Assembly: GCA_003138515.1 (NCBI GenBank)
Contig: PLGG01000046.1
Location: 60,220 to 124,219, forward strand
DNA length: 64,000 nucleotides
Source of the DNA: Acidobacteriaceae bacterium
GTDB taxonomy: Bacteria; Acidobacteriota; Terriglobia; Terriglobales; Acidobacteriaceae
Direction of reading: 5' to 3'
The position numbers and the translations under genes are program-made. The notes beneath the pieces were generated by a model. That model saw nothing but the letters and a program-made list of their open reading frames with translations, searched no databases and was not told where the DNA came from. Below, in pieces: positions 27,950 to 36,671 of the stretch. The number at the start of each line of letters is the position of its first letter. Within the stretch, counting starts at the first letter, position 1.

Positions 27950-28335
27950 GCGTCATTTCAACTCACGTATTGGATACCGCGCTCGGTAAGCCGGCAGCTG
28001 GCATCTCTGTCCGGCTCGAGCGGTTTGAAGGCGGCGGATGGATCGAAGTTCCCGCGAACGGCGGCGCCGCAGAGAGCGCGCGCGAAGCGCCCGGCGATTG
28101 GATTGAGGTCGCTGCCGGCGTGACCGATGCCGACGGCCGTTGTCGCGATCTCGCCCGCGATGCTGCATCGGGCGCTTATCGGCTTACCTTCGACAACGGT
28201 GCTTATTTTGCGCGCCTCGGCCGGGCCAGCATCTACCCTGAGATTGCAATTCACTTCAATTGCGATGGCAGCGCGCACTACCATCTGCCGGTGCTTTTGA
28301 GCGACAACGGCTATACAACTTACAGAGGAAGCTAA
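27946..28335 (+). CDS. uraH: 5-hydroxyisourate hydrolase (transthyretin-like)
   Basis: Hydrolyses 5-hydroxyisourate to OHCU in the uricolytic pathway. 129 residues with the N-terminal ISTHVLDTALGKPAAGISV (catalytic His) and the C-terminal signature HYHLPVLLSDNGYTTYRGS (YRGS end) of the family. It is about 15 residues longer than usual because of a Gly/Ala-rich insertion around residues 30-45 (EVPANGGAAESAREAPGDW). It starts at ATG 27946 overlapping the uraD stop and is 3 bases upstream of the uricase gene. Confidence 0.94.
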   Translation: MSVISTHVLDTALGKPAAGISVRLERFEGGGWIEVPANGGAAESAREAPGDWIEVAAGVTDADGRCRDLARDAASGAYRLTFDNGAYFARLGRASIYPEIAIHFNCDGSAHYHLPVLLSDNGYTTYRGS

Positions 28336-28338
28336 CGC

Positions 28339-29196
28339 ATGGCCAAACTGGGTGAAAACCGCTACGGGAAATCGCGCGTGCGTCTCTCGCGCATCACGCG
28401 CGTCAAGGATCCGATCCATGGGGACCGGCACTTGTTCGACGAGTGGACCGTCCACGTCATGCTGCAAGGTGACTTCGAGGCCAGCTTCACCAAGGCTGAT
28501 AACAGCAAAGTCCTGCCCACCGACACGATGAAGAACACCGTGTATTTCGTGGCGCGTAACTCAAAAGCAGCAATGATCGAGGAGTTCGCTTGCGAGTACG
28601 GCGATTATCTGCTTGAGAACCACCCGCAAATCGCCAAGGTGAGCGTTGAAGTCGAGGCCAAAGGGTGGGAGCGCATGATCGTCGACGGAGCGCCCGAGGC
28701 AACAACCTTCAAAATGGGAGGGCCCGAGCTTCAGACCGCACATGCAACGCGCGAACGCGGCAGCCCATGGGCGGTGACCTCTGGCGTCGAGGGGTTAACG
28801 ATCCTCAAAACCACAAAATCAGCCTTCACCGGCTACGTCGTCGACAAGCTGACTACGCTCAAGCCGGCCACCGACCGAATCCTTGGCACACGCGCCACCA
28901 TCACCTGGGATTACGCTGCCGCCGCGCCGGACTACGCAAAGGCTCGCGCGCGTATCGTGGCTGCGCTGCTTAAAGAGTTTGCCGCGCACAACAGCATGAG
29001 CGTGCAGCACACGCTCTTCGACATGGGCAAGGCCGCACTCGACGCCGCGCCGGAGATCGCGCGCATTCATCTCTCGATGCCCAACCTGCATCATCTGCTC
29101 GCCGATCTTAGGCCGTTCGGCCAAGACAATCCTAACCACATCTTTGTGCCCATTGACGAGCCGAATGGTACGATCGAGGCCACCGTCGAGCGCTAA
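28339..29196 (+). CDS. Urate oxidase (uricase)
   Basis: Cofactor-less oxidase converting urate to 5-hydroxyisourate and H2O2. 285 residues, two T-fold repeats. The motifs are YGKSRVRLSRI near the N-terminus, the active-site block KVLPTDTMKNTVYFVARN (Thr and Lys-Asn), GVEGLTILKTTKSAFTGYV, and the C-terminal LSMPNLHHLLADLRPFGQDN with DEPNGTIEATVER. No peroxisomal tail, as expected for bacteria. The H2O2 made has no adjacent catalase gene. Common symbols for this gene are uox, uaZ and pucL. Confidence 0.95.
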   Translation: MAKLGENRYGKSRVRLSRITRVKDPIHGDRHLFDEWTVHVMLQGDFEASFTKADNSKVLPTDTMKNTVYFVARNSKAAMIEEFACEYGDYLLENHPQIAKVSVEVEAKGWERMIVDGAPEATTFKMGGPELQTAHATRERGSPWAVTSGVEGLTILKTTKSAFTGYVVDKLTTLKPATDRILGTRATITWDYAAAAPDYAKARARIVAALLKEFAAHNSMSVQHTLFDMGKAALDAAPEIARIHLSMPNLHHLLADLRPFGQDNPNHIFVPIDEPNGTIEATVER

Positions 29197-29226
29197 GTAA
29201 CTACTTCAACAGCAAAAGGCAGAGCC

Positions 29227-30627
29227 GTGACCAGTAGCACGACCACACAGAGCAACGTGTCTGCGAAGGACATCGGGACGGAAAGTTACGGCCTGCGCAA
29301 GGGTGTCCTCGGCCCCATCGAGACGCTAGCTCAGTCTGTTTCCGCCATGGCGCCCAGCACGTCTGCATCGCTCACGATTCCACTGGTCTTCGCATACGCA
29401 GGCAACGCCACATGGTTCGTCTATCTTCTCGCCACAGTTTCCATGCTGTTAGTCGGTTTCTGCATCAGCCGATTCGCTCGCCTCAGCGCGTCGCCAGGTT
29501 CGCTCTACACCTACACCGCAAACACGCTTCCTCCGGCCTTCGGAGTCGCCGCCGCCTGGGGATTGCTGCTCGCCTACCTCGCCACGGGCGCATCGGTAGC
29601 AGGCGGAGCGCTCTATTACGCTACCGTTCTCTCCGAGCAGTTCTTCCACTGGGCGCCGCCGGCCATTCCCACTCTCGCGGTGGTCTGCGCCGTCGCCGGG
29701 CTGATCGCGTACCGCGACGTGAAGCTCTCCGCTGAAGTCATGCTGTGGATTGAAGCCGTCTCAGTCGGCCTGATCGTGATCGTGCTCATCCTGCTGCCAG
29801 TGCACATTGGCCTTCAACTCGATAGGAGTCAATTTCAGCTCAAGGGGATTTCGTTCAACTCGCTCGGGCCCGCTTTGGTCCTCTCCATCTTCAGTTTTGT
29901 CGGCTTCGAGGGCGCAACAACGCTGGGCGGTGAAGTACGCGATCCCTTGCGCACGATTCCCCGCGCTGTTCTGCAGTGCGCGCTGCTCGCCGGCGGCTTC
30001 TTCATGCTCTGCGCGTACTCTGAGGTGCTCGGTTTCCGCGGCCAGTCCGCGGCGCTCTCGAGCTCTACCAGCCCGCTGCACATGCTCGCCGCCAAGGCTC
30101 ATGTCTCGCCCCTCGGCGTGGCCATCGACTGCGGCGCATTCGTCAGCATGTTCGCCTGCGTGCTGGCATGCGCCACAGCCGCAGCGCGTGTATTGCTTCG
30201 CATGGCCCACGATGGGCTCCTTCCCGCAGCGCTCGGGCGTACCAACGCGCGCCATGGCACTCCGGGAGCAGCCGTGGCGCTTTCCATCGCGCTCATGTTC
30301 GCCGCTACTGTCGCCATGGCGCTCCGTGGCGAAACCGGATCCACGATGTACGACCTTCTGGGCTCGCTCTCCGTCTTCGGCTTTCTCACCGCGTATGCGC
30401 TGGTCGCGCTCGCGCTTCCCTTCGCGCGCCGCGCACTGGGCAAGCATTCTCATGTTCTCGCCGCGGTCAGTGCCCTCACAGTCGCCGTCATCCTCATCAT
30501 CGCGATCTTCGACCTCAACTCCGCCGAGGACATTGTCCACGCACGAATTCCTTATCTTTATCTCGGCTACATCGTTGCAGGGCTGGCCTGGTACGCAGTA
30601 CGGCGAAGAAAAGCCCAAGCTGTGTGA
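29227..30627 (+). CDS. APC-superfamily permease at the end of the purine cluster
   Basis: 466 residues with about twelve hydrophobic segments. The N-terminal LGPIETLAQSVSAMAPSTSA and the SPGSLYTYTANTLPPAFG region resemble amino-acid/polyamine/organocation permeases (AA_permease_2). IFSFVGFEGATTLGGEVRDP is the conserved helix 6 segment. The start is GTG 29227. It lies 30 bases after the uricase gene on the same strand, so it probably imports a substrate or handles a product of the pathway (purine, ureide or amino acid). Dedicated purine carriers are usually of the NCS1 or NCS2 families, so the substrate is open. Confidence 0.82.
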   Translation: MTSSTTTQSNVSAKDIGTESYGLRKGVLGPIETLAQSVSAMAPSTSASLTIPLVFAYAGNATWFVYLLATVSMLLVGFCISRFARLSASPGSLYTYTANTLPPAFGVAAAWGLLLAYLATGASVAGGALYYATVLSEQFFHWAPPAIPTLAVVCAVAGLIAYRDVKLSAEVMLWIEAVSVGLIVIVLILLPVHIGLQLDRSQFQLKGISFNSLGPALVLSIFSFVGFEGATTLGGEVRDPLRTIPRAVLQCALLAGGFFMLCAYSEVLGFRGQSAALSSSTSPLHMLAAKAHVSPLGVAIDCGAFVSMFACVLACATAAARVLLRMAHDGLLPAALGRTNARHGTPGAAVALSIALMFAATVAMALRGETGSTMYDLLGSLSVFGFLTAYALVALALPFARRALGKHSHVLAAVSALTVAVILIIAIFDLNSAEDIVHARIPYLYLGYIVAGLAWYAVRRRKAQAV

Positions 30628-30841
30628 TTTGTTGTGGAAAACGCATCCCTTATGCGGCTGGCGCGCCCCAAATTCCTTAGATGAAATTTATGCCGCGGCA
30701 ATTAATATGGCCTTAACCTGCAGCGCGAGCAGGAAGAATCCATTCAAGAATCGCAGGTCGCGTGAGCAACTTCATTCCTGCGTGACAGTTCAACGCTCAA
30801 AAAACTTCGAGATTTCAAAATCAATCAAGCGTTCATTTGAA

Positions 30842-30861
30842 TCCCCCAGGTTTCAGGGGGA
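30842..30861 (+). promoter_or_regulatory. Perfect GC hairpin in the leader of the TonB-receptor gene
   Basis: TCCCCC and GGGGGA (6 bp) enclose the loop AGGTTTCA, 26 bases before the ATG. It is not followed by a T-run, so it is not a terminator. It may affect mRNA stability or initiation. The rest of 30628-30887 is AT-rich and holds no gene. Confidence 0.45.
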
Positions 30862-30887
30862 AATTCCTATTTCGAGGTCAGTCCTCT

Positions 30888-33800
30888 ATGCGTTTCATGC
30901 CCTTGATGCGTGTCGTGCGTGTGTTTCCGTCTTTCATTCCTTGGCTGCTGGCAATTGTGGCGGCCGCTGCGCTGTGTACCAGCTCTCTTCAAGCCCAGCA
31001 AACCCTCGGCGGCATCACCGGCGAAGTCACTGACGCCTCGGGCGGCGTGATTCCCAATGCGACGGTCTCGCTTACTCACGAAGAAACTTCAGTCACTCGC
31101 ACAACCAAGACCAACGACCAAGGCGCCTACACATTCGTGAACCTGCCCATCGGAACCTATACGCTCACCTACACGGCAGATGGTTACGAGGCCCAGAAGA
31201 CCCCGCACATCACGGTCCAGGCCGACCGTACGGCAACATTGAATGTCTCGCTCAAAGTGGGCCAGACCAGCACAACTGTCGAGGTTGAAGCCGCGCCTCT
31301 GATGAACGCCGTCGACACCACCAACGGCTATGTAATGGAAACCCAGCAGATCGACAACGTGCCCTTGCCCACCGGCAGCTTCACCGGGCTGGCCATACTT
31401 TCGCCCGGCGTCGACGCTGAATTGCCCGGCGGCACAGGCGCGAACTCCGGCCTCGGCAACGCTCCCATCTGGGCCAACGGCCAGCGCGATACATCCAATG
31501 CTTTCCTTCTGAATGGCGTCGATGCCAGCAATCTCTTCAACGGCAAGAGCACCAGCCAAGTGGACTCTTTCCGGATTGTGAACAATACCGGCCAGGCCAA
31601 CAACGCTGCTGGAGGCGTGATTCCCAGCGCCTCGTCTGTTTATTTGGCCATCGGCAACGCCATCCCGACGCCAGCGCCTGAATCCATCGCGGAGGTTCGC
31701 GTGAACGCCTCGATGTACGACGCGCAGCAAGGATCCGACAGCGGCGCGCACATCGACATGAGTACCAAGTCGGGAACCAACCAGATCCACGGATCGCTCT
31801 ACGGGCGCCGCGGCACAAACTTTCTCAACGCCGCGCCTTTCTTCTTCAAAAAGGACGACAACATACCCTCCGCCTACAAGAACCCCCAGTTGCACCGCTA
31901 CACTGCGGGCGGCACCTTTGGCGGACCGATCATCAAGGACAAACTCTTCGGATTCGCTAGCTACCAGCACCTGCATATTTCAGACCAGGAAACCGGCGAT
32001 GAGCTGCTTGTCGTCCCACCCGGATTGAGCGACTCCAATCGCACTCCTAACGGACTCACCGACATTGCGAACAGCAACTGGACCACAAACGAAGGCACAA
32101 CCGGCGTCACGGTCAGTTCTGCCAACTGGAGCTCAAACCCGATCGGCCTCGCGCTTTTTAATCTGCCCTCGGTGCCTGGCGAGCCGGGAAAATGGCTGGT
32201 CCCGAACCAGAATGCTCCCGGGACTCCCAACGTCTTTTCTCCATACAATGCATTTCTGCCCGGCACGGCGCGCTTCACATCCGATCAGGCGATCGCCGAT
32301 CTGGACTGGAACTTCAACGCCAAAGACGTCCTCGCCGCCAAATACTACTATCAGCACGACCCCAACTCCTCGCCCTACGCCTACTCGAACGTCCCCGGCT
32401 TTACCGCGAGGATGGACACTGGCTCCCAGGTTGGTTCCATCAACAATGTGCAGACGATCGGAACCAATCTGAGCATTTCTGAGACTGTTGGGATTCTGCG
32501 CGAGAAAGCGTATGCCGCGAACGATCAGCTTTTTTCCCCTTCGCAAATCGGGATGAGCACGGCGTTCGGCAACTATTTTCCCGGCGTCACCATTAACGAT
32601 GCCCTCGGCGACGCATTTGACCAAGCTTCGGGGTACCAGGGTTCGCCGGGGCCGGGCCCGCTCTATGGCCTGCTGTTTCCGTCGCTGGCCATTGGTCCGG
32701 ATTCCGAGTATCAGGGAGCAAACACAGGCATGTTCCAGAACCGGATCATGCCCTCCGGTACGGCGATCTGGGCCAAGGGTCGCCACTCCGTCAGCTTCGG
32801 AGGCAGTTGGTCTTATACGCAGCTGAACACCATCGATCATCGCACTGGCACGGGCAACCTGGACACACCCGACTTTGTCACGTTCGCCAATAACTGGGTC
32901 ACGCCCTACACTACGCAACTCTTTACAGCCACCTCATTTCTCCAGGGCAACGCCAATCGGTACTATCGCGCCAACGAGACCGGGCTCTATGTGCAGGACA
33001 AGTTCCAGGCGACGCCCACCCTCAGCATCACCCTCGGCGTCCGCTACGACTGGGATGGCGGGCTGACGGAGAAATACGGCAACATCTTTAACTTCGATCC
33101 CAAGCAATACAGTTACGACGCCGCCAATGACACCATCACGGGCTCCGGCTTTATCATTGCCGGCAACAACGCCAATGGAACCACAGGCGTTAGCAAGACC
33201 ACACTCACTGGCCGCCAGTGGGGCATCGCGCCACGTCTCGGCATTGCCTGGCAGCCGGCTATCTTCCACTCAAAACTCGTGGTTCGCACTGGCGGCGGTT
33301 TTTACTACGATCGCGGCGAGCTCTTCACTTATTTCTCGCCCGGCTTTGCCGCCGGCGAAATCGATGGCGGTCCCTTCGGTTCCTCGCAAACTGAACCTTT
33401 TGTTTCGCAGCAGCACTGCCCTTACAGCTCTTCCTACAATGCCGCCAATCCGACTTATCTCTACCTGTTTTACGTTCCGATCTGCGGCGGGAATGGAATC
33501 ACAGGCACTGTAGATAATTCGGCCTACAACCTGGCCACCCCCTGGGGACCCGTGCGATCCACGCCGCCGTCGAATCCCAAGGCCTCCGACATCGCAAACT
33601 ATCTCCCCAACGCAGCGGCCATCATCGACGGCACCGTCGGTGCCAACAACAGCGGCCAGCCTTATACACTCGGCGTTTACAACCGCGCCAACAAGCTGCC
33701 TTACAGCATGAACTTTACGCTCAACCTCCAGTATCAACCGCGCAACGATCTGATGGTCGAGATCGGCTACGTGGGCAATCTTGGACGCCACCAGATCATC

Positions 33801-34928
33801 CCTATTCCTTTTAACCAGGCTCAAATTGCCACACCAGGCAGCCCCACCCACCCTGGCGGAAAAGTGTTCCCTGACGGTACATCGGTCTCGCAGTCTTACA
33901 GCTACGGCTATACCGTGCTTGACCCGAACACCTTTTTCCCTGAATGCGTAAACGATCCCACGGAAACCAATTGCAGCCAGGGCACCATGCTCAACAACTA
34001 TGAGGGCGGCAATGTGGATCTTCGCGTGCCCTACATCGGTTACTCGTCGGAGTCCGAGGCCTACACCGCGGCCGGCATTGCAATGTACAACGCGCTGGAG
34101 TCGCACCTTGAACAACGGTTAAGCCACGGCATCACGGCAGGTGTTTCTTATACCTATTCGCACGCCACCGACGAGCAAAGCGGGATGGGGCTGTTCTACA
34201 ACGGCAATAATCCTGCCAATCTGCGCAGCGGATACGGATCATCCGATTTCGACCGTACCCACGTTCTGAATTTCACCTACGGTTACACATTCCCCAAATT
34301 CATGAGCGAGGATACGCTGGCGGGCAAAGTGGTGGATGGCTGGGCCATCCACGGCGTCGCCATCATCCAGAGCGGCCAGCCGTACAGCATGATCGATTAT
34401 TCGGGAGCTGTGGGCAGCATTTACTACAGTACGTTCAATGGAATTACCAACCCGATTGTTCCTCTGGCTCCCGGATGCAATCGCAAAAACGCGCTGACGG
34501 GCCAGAATGGCGCGTTCTACAACATCAATACAGGCCAAGGCGCGGCGCTCAAAGCCAGTTGCTTTACGCTTCCACTCATCGCGCCAGGCACGATGGGCGT
34601 TCCGAATGGCGACACGTATGAGACGAACTTCATCACCGGCGAACGCAACATCTTCCGCCAGTCCTGGCAGCGGCGAGCTGACGCCTCTCTGGTGAAGGAC
34701 TTAATGATTCACGAGCCCTACAGCCTGCACTTCACATTCGATGTGTACAACCTGACCAACACATCCAGCTTCGACATTCCCCAGAACAACGTGAATCAGA
34801 ATGCGGGTTTCAACAATGTGCCCGTGGGAGGAGATGCGCTCTACAATCCTCCATCCGGCCTCGGCATCACCAAGCATGCCATCGGCAGTCCCCGCCAGAT
34901 TCAGATGTCTCTGCACCTGAACTTCTGA
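30888..34928 (+). CDS. TonB-dependent receptor with N-terminal carboxypeptidase-regulatory domain (Oar-like)
   Basis: Very large outer-membrane protein (1346 residues). A signal peptide (FIPWLLAIVAAAALCTSSLQ, cut near QAQQ) precedes a carboxypeptidase-D regulatory beta-sandwich, about residues 35-120 (GGITGEVTDASGGVIPNATV, GAYTFVNLPIGTYTLTYTA). A plug region with VPLPTGSFTGLAILSPGVDA and SEIR-like ESIAEVRVNASMYDAQQGSD follows. The rest is an aromatic-rich beta barrel ending in QIQMSLHLNF with the terminal Phe of outer-membrane proteins. This architecture is greatly expanded in Acidobacteriota and is usually linked to glycan or other macromolecule uptake. It starts at ATG 30888 with GAGGT upstream; ligand unknown. 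Confidence 0.92.
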   Translation: MRFMPLMRVVRVFPSFIPWLLAIVAAAALCTSSLQAQQTLGGITGEVTDASGGVIPNATVSLTHEETSVTRTTKTNDQGAYTFVNLPIGTYTLTYTADGYEAQKTPHITVQADRTATLNVSLKVGQTSTTVEVEAAPLMNAVDTTNGYVMETQQIDNVPLPTGSFTGLAILSPGVDAELPGGTGANSGLGNAPIWANGQRDTSNAFLLNGVDASNLFNGKSTSQVDSFRIVNNTGQANNAAGGVIPSASSVYLAIGNAIPTPAPESIAEVRVNASMYDAQQGSDSGAHIDMSTKSGTNQIHGSLYGRRGTNFLNAAPFFFKKDDNIPSAYKNPQLHRYTAGGTFGGPIIKDKLFGFASYQHLHISDQETGDELLVVPPGLSDSNRTPNGLTDIANSNWTTNEGTTGVTVSSANWSSNPIGLALFNLPSVPGEPGKWLVPNQNAPGTPNVFSPYNAFLPGTARFTSDQAIADLDWNFNAKDVLAAKYYYQHDPNSSPYAYSNVPGFTARMDTGSQVGSINNVQTIGTNLSISETVGILREKAYAANDQLFSPSQIGMSTAFGNYFPGVTINDALGDAFDQASGYQGSPGPGPLYGLLFPSLAIGPDSEYQGANTGMFQNRIMPSGTAIWAKGRHSVSFGGSWSYTQLNTIDHRTGTGNLDTPDFVTFANNWVTPYTTQLFTATSFLQGNANRYYRANETGLYVQDKFQATPTLSITLGVRYDWDGGLTEKYGNIFNFDPKQYSYDAANDTITGSGFIIAGNNANGTTGVSKTTLTGRQWGIAPRLGIAWQPAIFHSKLVVRTGGGFYYDRGELFTYFSPGFAAGEIDGGPFGSSQTEPFVSQQHCPYSSSYNAANPTYLYLFYVPICGGNGITGTVDNSAYNLATPWGPVRSTPPSNPKASDIANYLPNAAAIIDGTVGANNSGQPYTLGVYNRANKLPYSMNFTLNLQYQPRNDLMVEIGYVGNLGRHQIIPIPFNQAQIATPGSPTHPGGKVFPDGTSVSQSYSYGYTVLDPNTFFPECVNDPTETNCSQGTMLNNYEGGNVDLRVPYIGYSSESEAYTAAGIAMYNALESHLEQRLSHGITAGVSYTYSHATDEQSGMGLFYNGNNPANLRSGYGSSDFDRTHVLNFTYGYTFPKFMSEDTLAGKVVDGWAIHGVAIIQSGQPYSMIDYSGAVGSIYYSTFNGITNPIVPLAPGCNRKNALTGQNGAFYNINTGQGAALKASCFTLPLIAPGTMGVPNGDTYETNFITGERNIFRQSWQRRADASLVKDLMIHEPYSLHFTFDVYNLTNTSSFDIPQNNVNQNAGFNNVPVGGDALYNPPSGLGITKHAIGSPRQIQMSLHLNF

Positions 34929-34950
34929 TCTGCGTTTGTTTCAACCCCGG

Positions 34951-34983
34951 AGGGCGGCCCGCAAGGAGCCGCCCTTCTGCTTT
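34951..34983 (+). terminator. Rho-independent terminator after the TonB-receptor gene
   Basis: AGGGCGGC (34951-34958) pairs perfectly with GCCGCCCT (34968-34975) over a 9-base loop and is followed by TCTGCTTTT. It lies 22 bases after the stop codon. Confidence 0.8.
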
Positions 34984-35047
34984 TCATCGCACAACCAATG
35001 GCACGACCAGCGCGACGCCAATGCGGGTCAACCTCTAGAATCTTCAC

Positions 35048-36385
35048 GTGACAGTCGTCCCGTGGACCCTTCGTGCTCTCGGCGCTGCGCTCGCCGCCGG
35101 AACCACAACTCCTTCCCAACTCGCCGAATCCGCGCTCGCGAGCTCCAACATGAATGCCAGCCGCAACACCTACATCTGGCAGGACCCGGCCTGGACACTT
35201 GCTGAAGCAACCCGCGCTGAATCCATGACGCCGGCAATGCCCCATAGCGGCAGCGGTCCCTTCAATGACGGCCACCCCACATTGTGGGGTCTTCCAATTT
35301 CGGTTAAAGACTGCTTCGATCTCGCCGGATCTCCAACCTCTTGCGGCGTCCATTTCTACAGCGATCGCGACGGCAAAGTCGCGCGCGACTCCTGGCTCGT
35401 GGAGCAACTGCGCGCAGCCGGAGCCGTTATCGTCGGCAAAACTCACCTCCATCCGCTGGCATACGGGATCACCGGCGAGAATGCCGAGTTCGGAGACTGC
35501 CTCCAACCTCGCGATTCCGGCGCGCTCACCGGCGGCTCATCGAGCGGCGCAGCGGCGAGCGTGCAGGAGGGCTCAGCCGTCGCCGCCATCGGCACCGACA
35601 CTGGCGGCTCCATCCGTGCTCCCGCCGCGCTTTGCGGGCTTGCCGGTTACCGCGCCTCTCTCGGCCGCGGCGATTGGCGCGGCGGCGCTCATCTGGCCCA
35701 ATCCTTCGACACCATGGGCTGGCTCTTCCGCGATCTCCAGGACGCTCCGTATCTCGCCGCGTCGTTCGGTGCTGCGCCTTTCGCGCCAGCCGAAACCTCA
35801 ACGGCTCGCCGCTTCACGCGCTTCGCATTCGTCGACGACAGCTTTCTTCACGATTGTGAGCCTGAAGTCGTCACCAGCTTCCGCGGCGTCATTCGCGAAC
35901 TGGAGAATCTTGGACTGGAAGCTCGACGCATCGAGACCGGCTGGTGGGCCGACGCCGTGGATATTTATGCGCCCCTGCAGGCCTTCGAAGCGGCGCAAAT
36001 CCACGCCGGTAACTTCGATCAATTCGCGCCCGCCATTCGCGATCGCCTCAAGTGGGGCGCCGGCCTCACTCCCAGCGAAGTCTCCGCCTTGCGCCAGCGC
36101 CTCGAAGCCTTTCGCGCGCGTATCGACGAGATCCTTGCCGCGCATGAACTCGTGCTACTGCCCTCGATCCCCGTCGCGCGCCTCGCCGCCGGCGCCGATC
36201 ACAGCCAGACCCGCATGCGCCTGCTCCGCTACACCGCGCCTTTCAGCCTCGCAGGCACTCCCACTGTCGCCATTCCATGCGCACACGGAGGCATGCAACT
36301 GGCCGCGGCCCGCGGCAACGACGAGCCACTCCTCGCACTCGCCGCGCAGATCGGCGCGCACCGCAGGGCATCGCTAGCTGTCTGA
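35048..36385 (+). CDS. Amidase-signature family amidohydrolase
   Basis: 445 residues of the amidase signature family, whose Ser-cisSer-Lys triad hydrolyses amides. The Lys is in WGLPISVKDCFDLAG, the glycine/serine-rich signature is ALTGGSSSGAAASVQEGSA with the cis-Ser, and the nucleophile is in AIGTDTGGSIRAPAALCGLA. The start is GTG 35048 directly after a CTAGAATC -10-like sequence. Specific substrates vary widely (amides, ureido compounds, Glu-tRNA); proximity to the purine cluster suggests nitrogen metabolism, but a terminator separates the two. It is not GatA by length or context (no gatB/gatC). Confidence 0.85.
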   Translation: MTVVPWTLRALGAALAAGTTTPSQLAESALASSNMNASRNTYIWQDPAWTLAEATRAESMTPAMPHSGSGPFNDGHPTLWGLPISVKDCFDLAGSPTSCGVHFYSDRDGKVARDSWLVEQLRAAGAVIVGKTHLHPLAYGITGENAEFGDCLQPRDSGALTGGSSSGAAASVQEGSAVAAIGTDTGGSIRAPAALCGLAGYRASLGRGDWRGGAHLAQSFDTMGWLFRDLQDAPYLAASFGAAPFAPAETSTARRFTRFAFVDDSFLHDCEPEVVTSFRGVIRELENLGLEARRIETGWWADAVDIYAPLQAFEAAQIHAGNFDQFAPAIRDRLKWGAGLTPSEVSALRQRLEAFRARIDEILAAHELVLLPSIPVARLAAGADHSQTRMRLLRYTAPFSLAGTPTVAIPCAHGGMQLAAARGNDEPLLALAAQIGAHRRASLAV

Positions 36386-36444
36386 ATGTTGACTTGAATA
36401 AGAGATTTGCGCCGACACTTCAGTGGCGCGAACAGGCCCTGGAA

Positions 36445-36666
36445 CTACTTGCCCGTCAGGAACGGCTCAGCCTTAACGGTTCCATCTCGCTGCTTCACCA
36501 GCATCTGCACTTTACCTTCGGCGGCGTCCAGCTCCTTCTTGCAGGCGGTCGACAGCTCCACGCCCTCTTCGAAGAGTTTCAGTGAGTCTTCGAGCGCCAG
36601 ATCGCCTTTTTCTAATTGCTCGACGATCGTTTCCAGCTTCTTAAGCGATTCTTCAAACGACGGCAT
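36445..36666 (-). CDS. xseB: Exodeoxyribonuclease VII small subunit
   Basis: 73-residue coiled-coil subunit of Exo VII. The conserved sequence [20 protein letters not shown], then [20 protein letters not shown] and a basic tail, is diagnostic. It follows the homocysteine methyltransferase/MTHFR gene by 5 bases on the minus strand. The large subunit gene xseA, often next to xseB, is not in this window. Confidence 0.95.
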   Translation of the reverse strand: MPSFEESLKKLETIVEQLEKGDLALEDSLKLFEEGVELSTACKKELDAAEGKVQMLVKQRDGTVKAEPFLTGK

Positions 36667-36671
36667 TGCTT

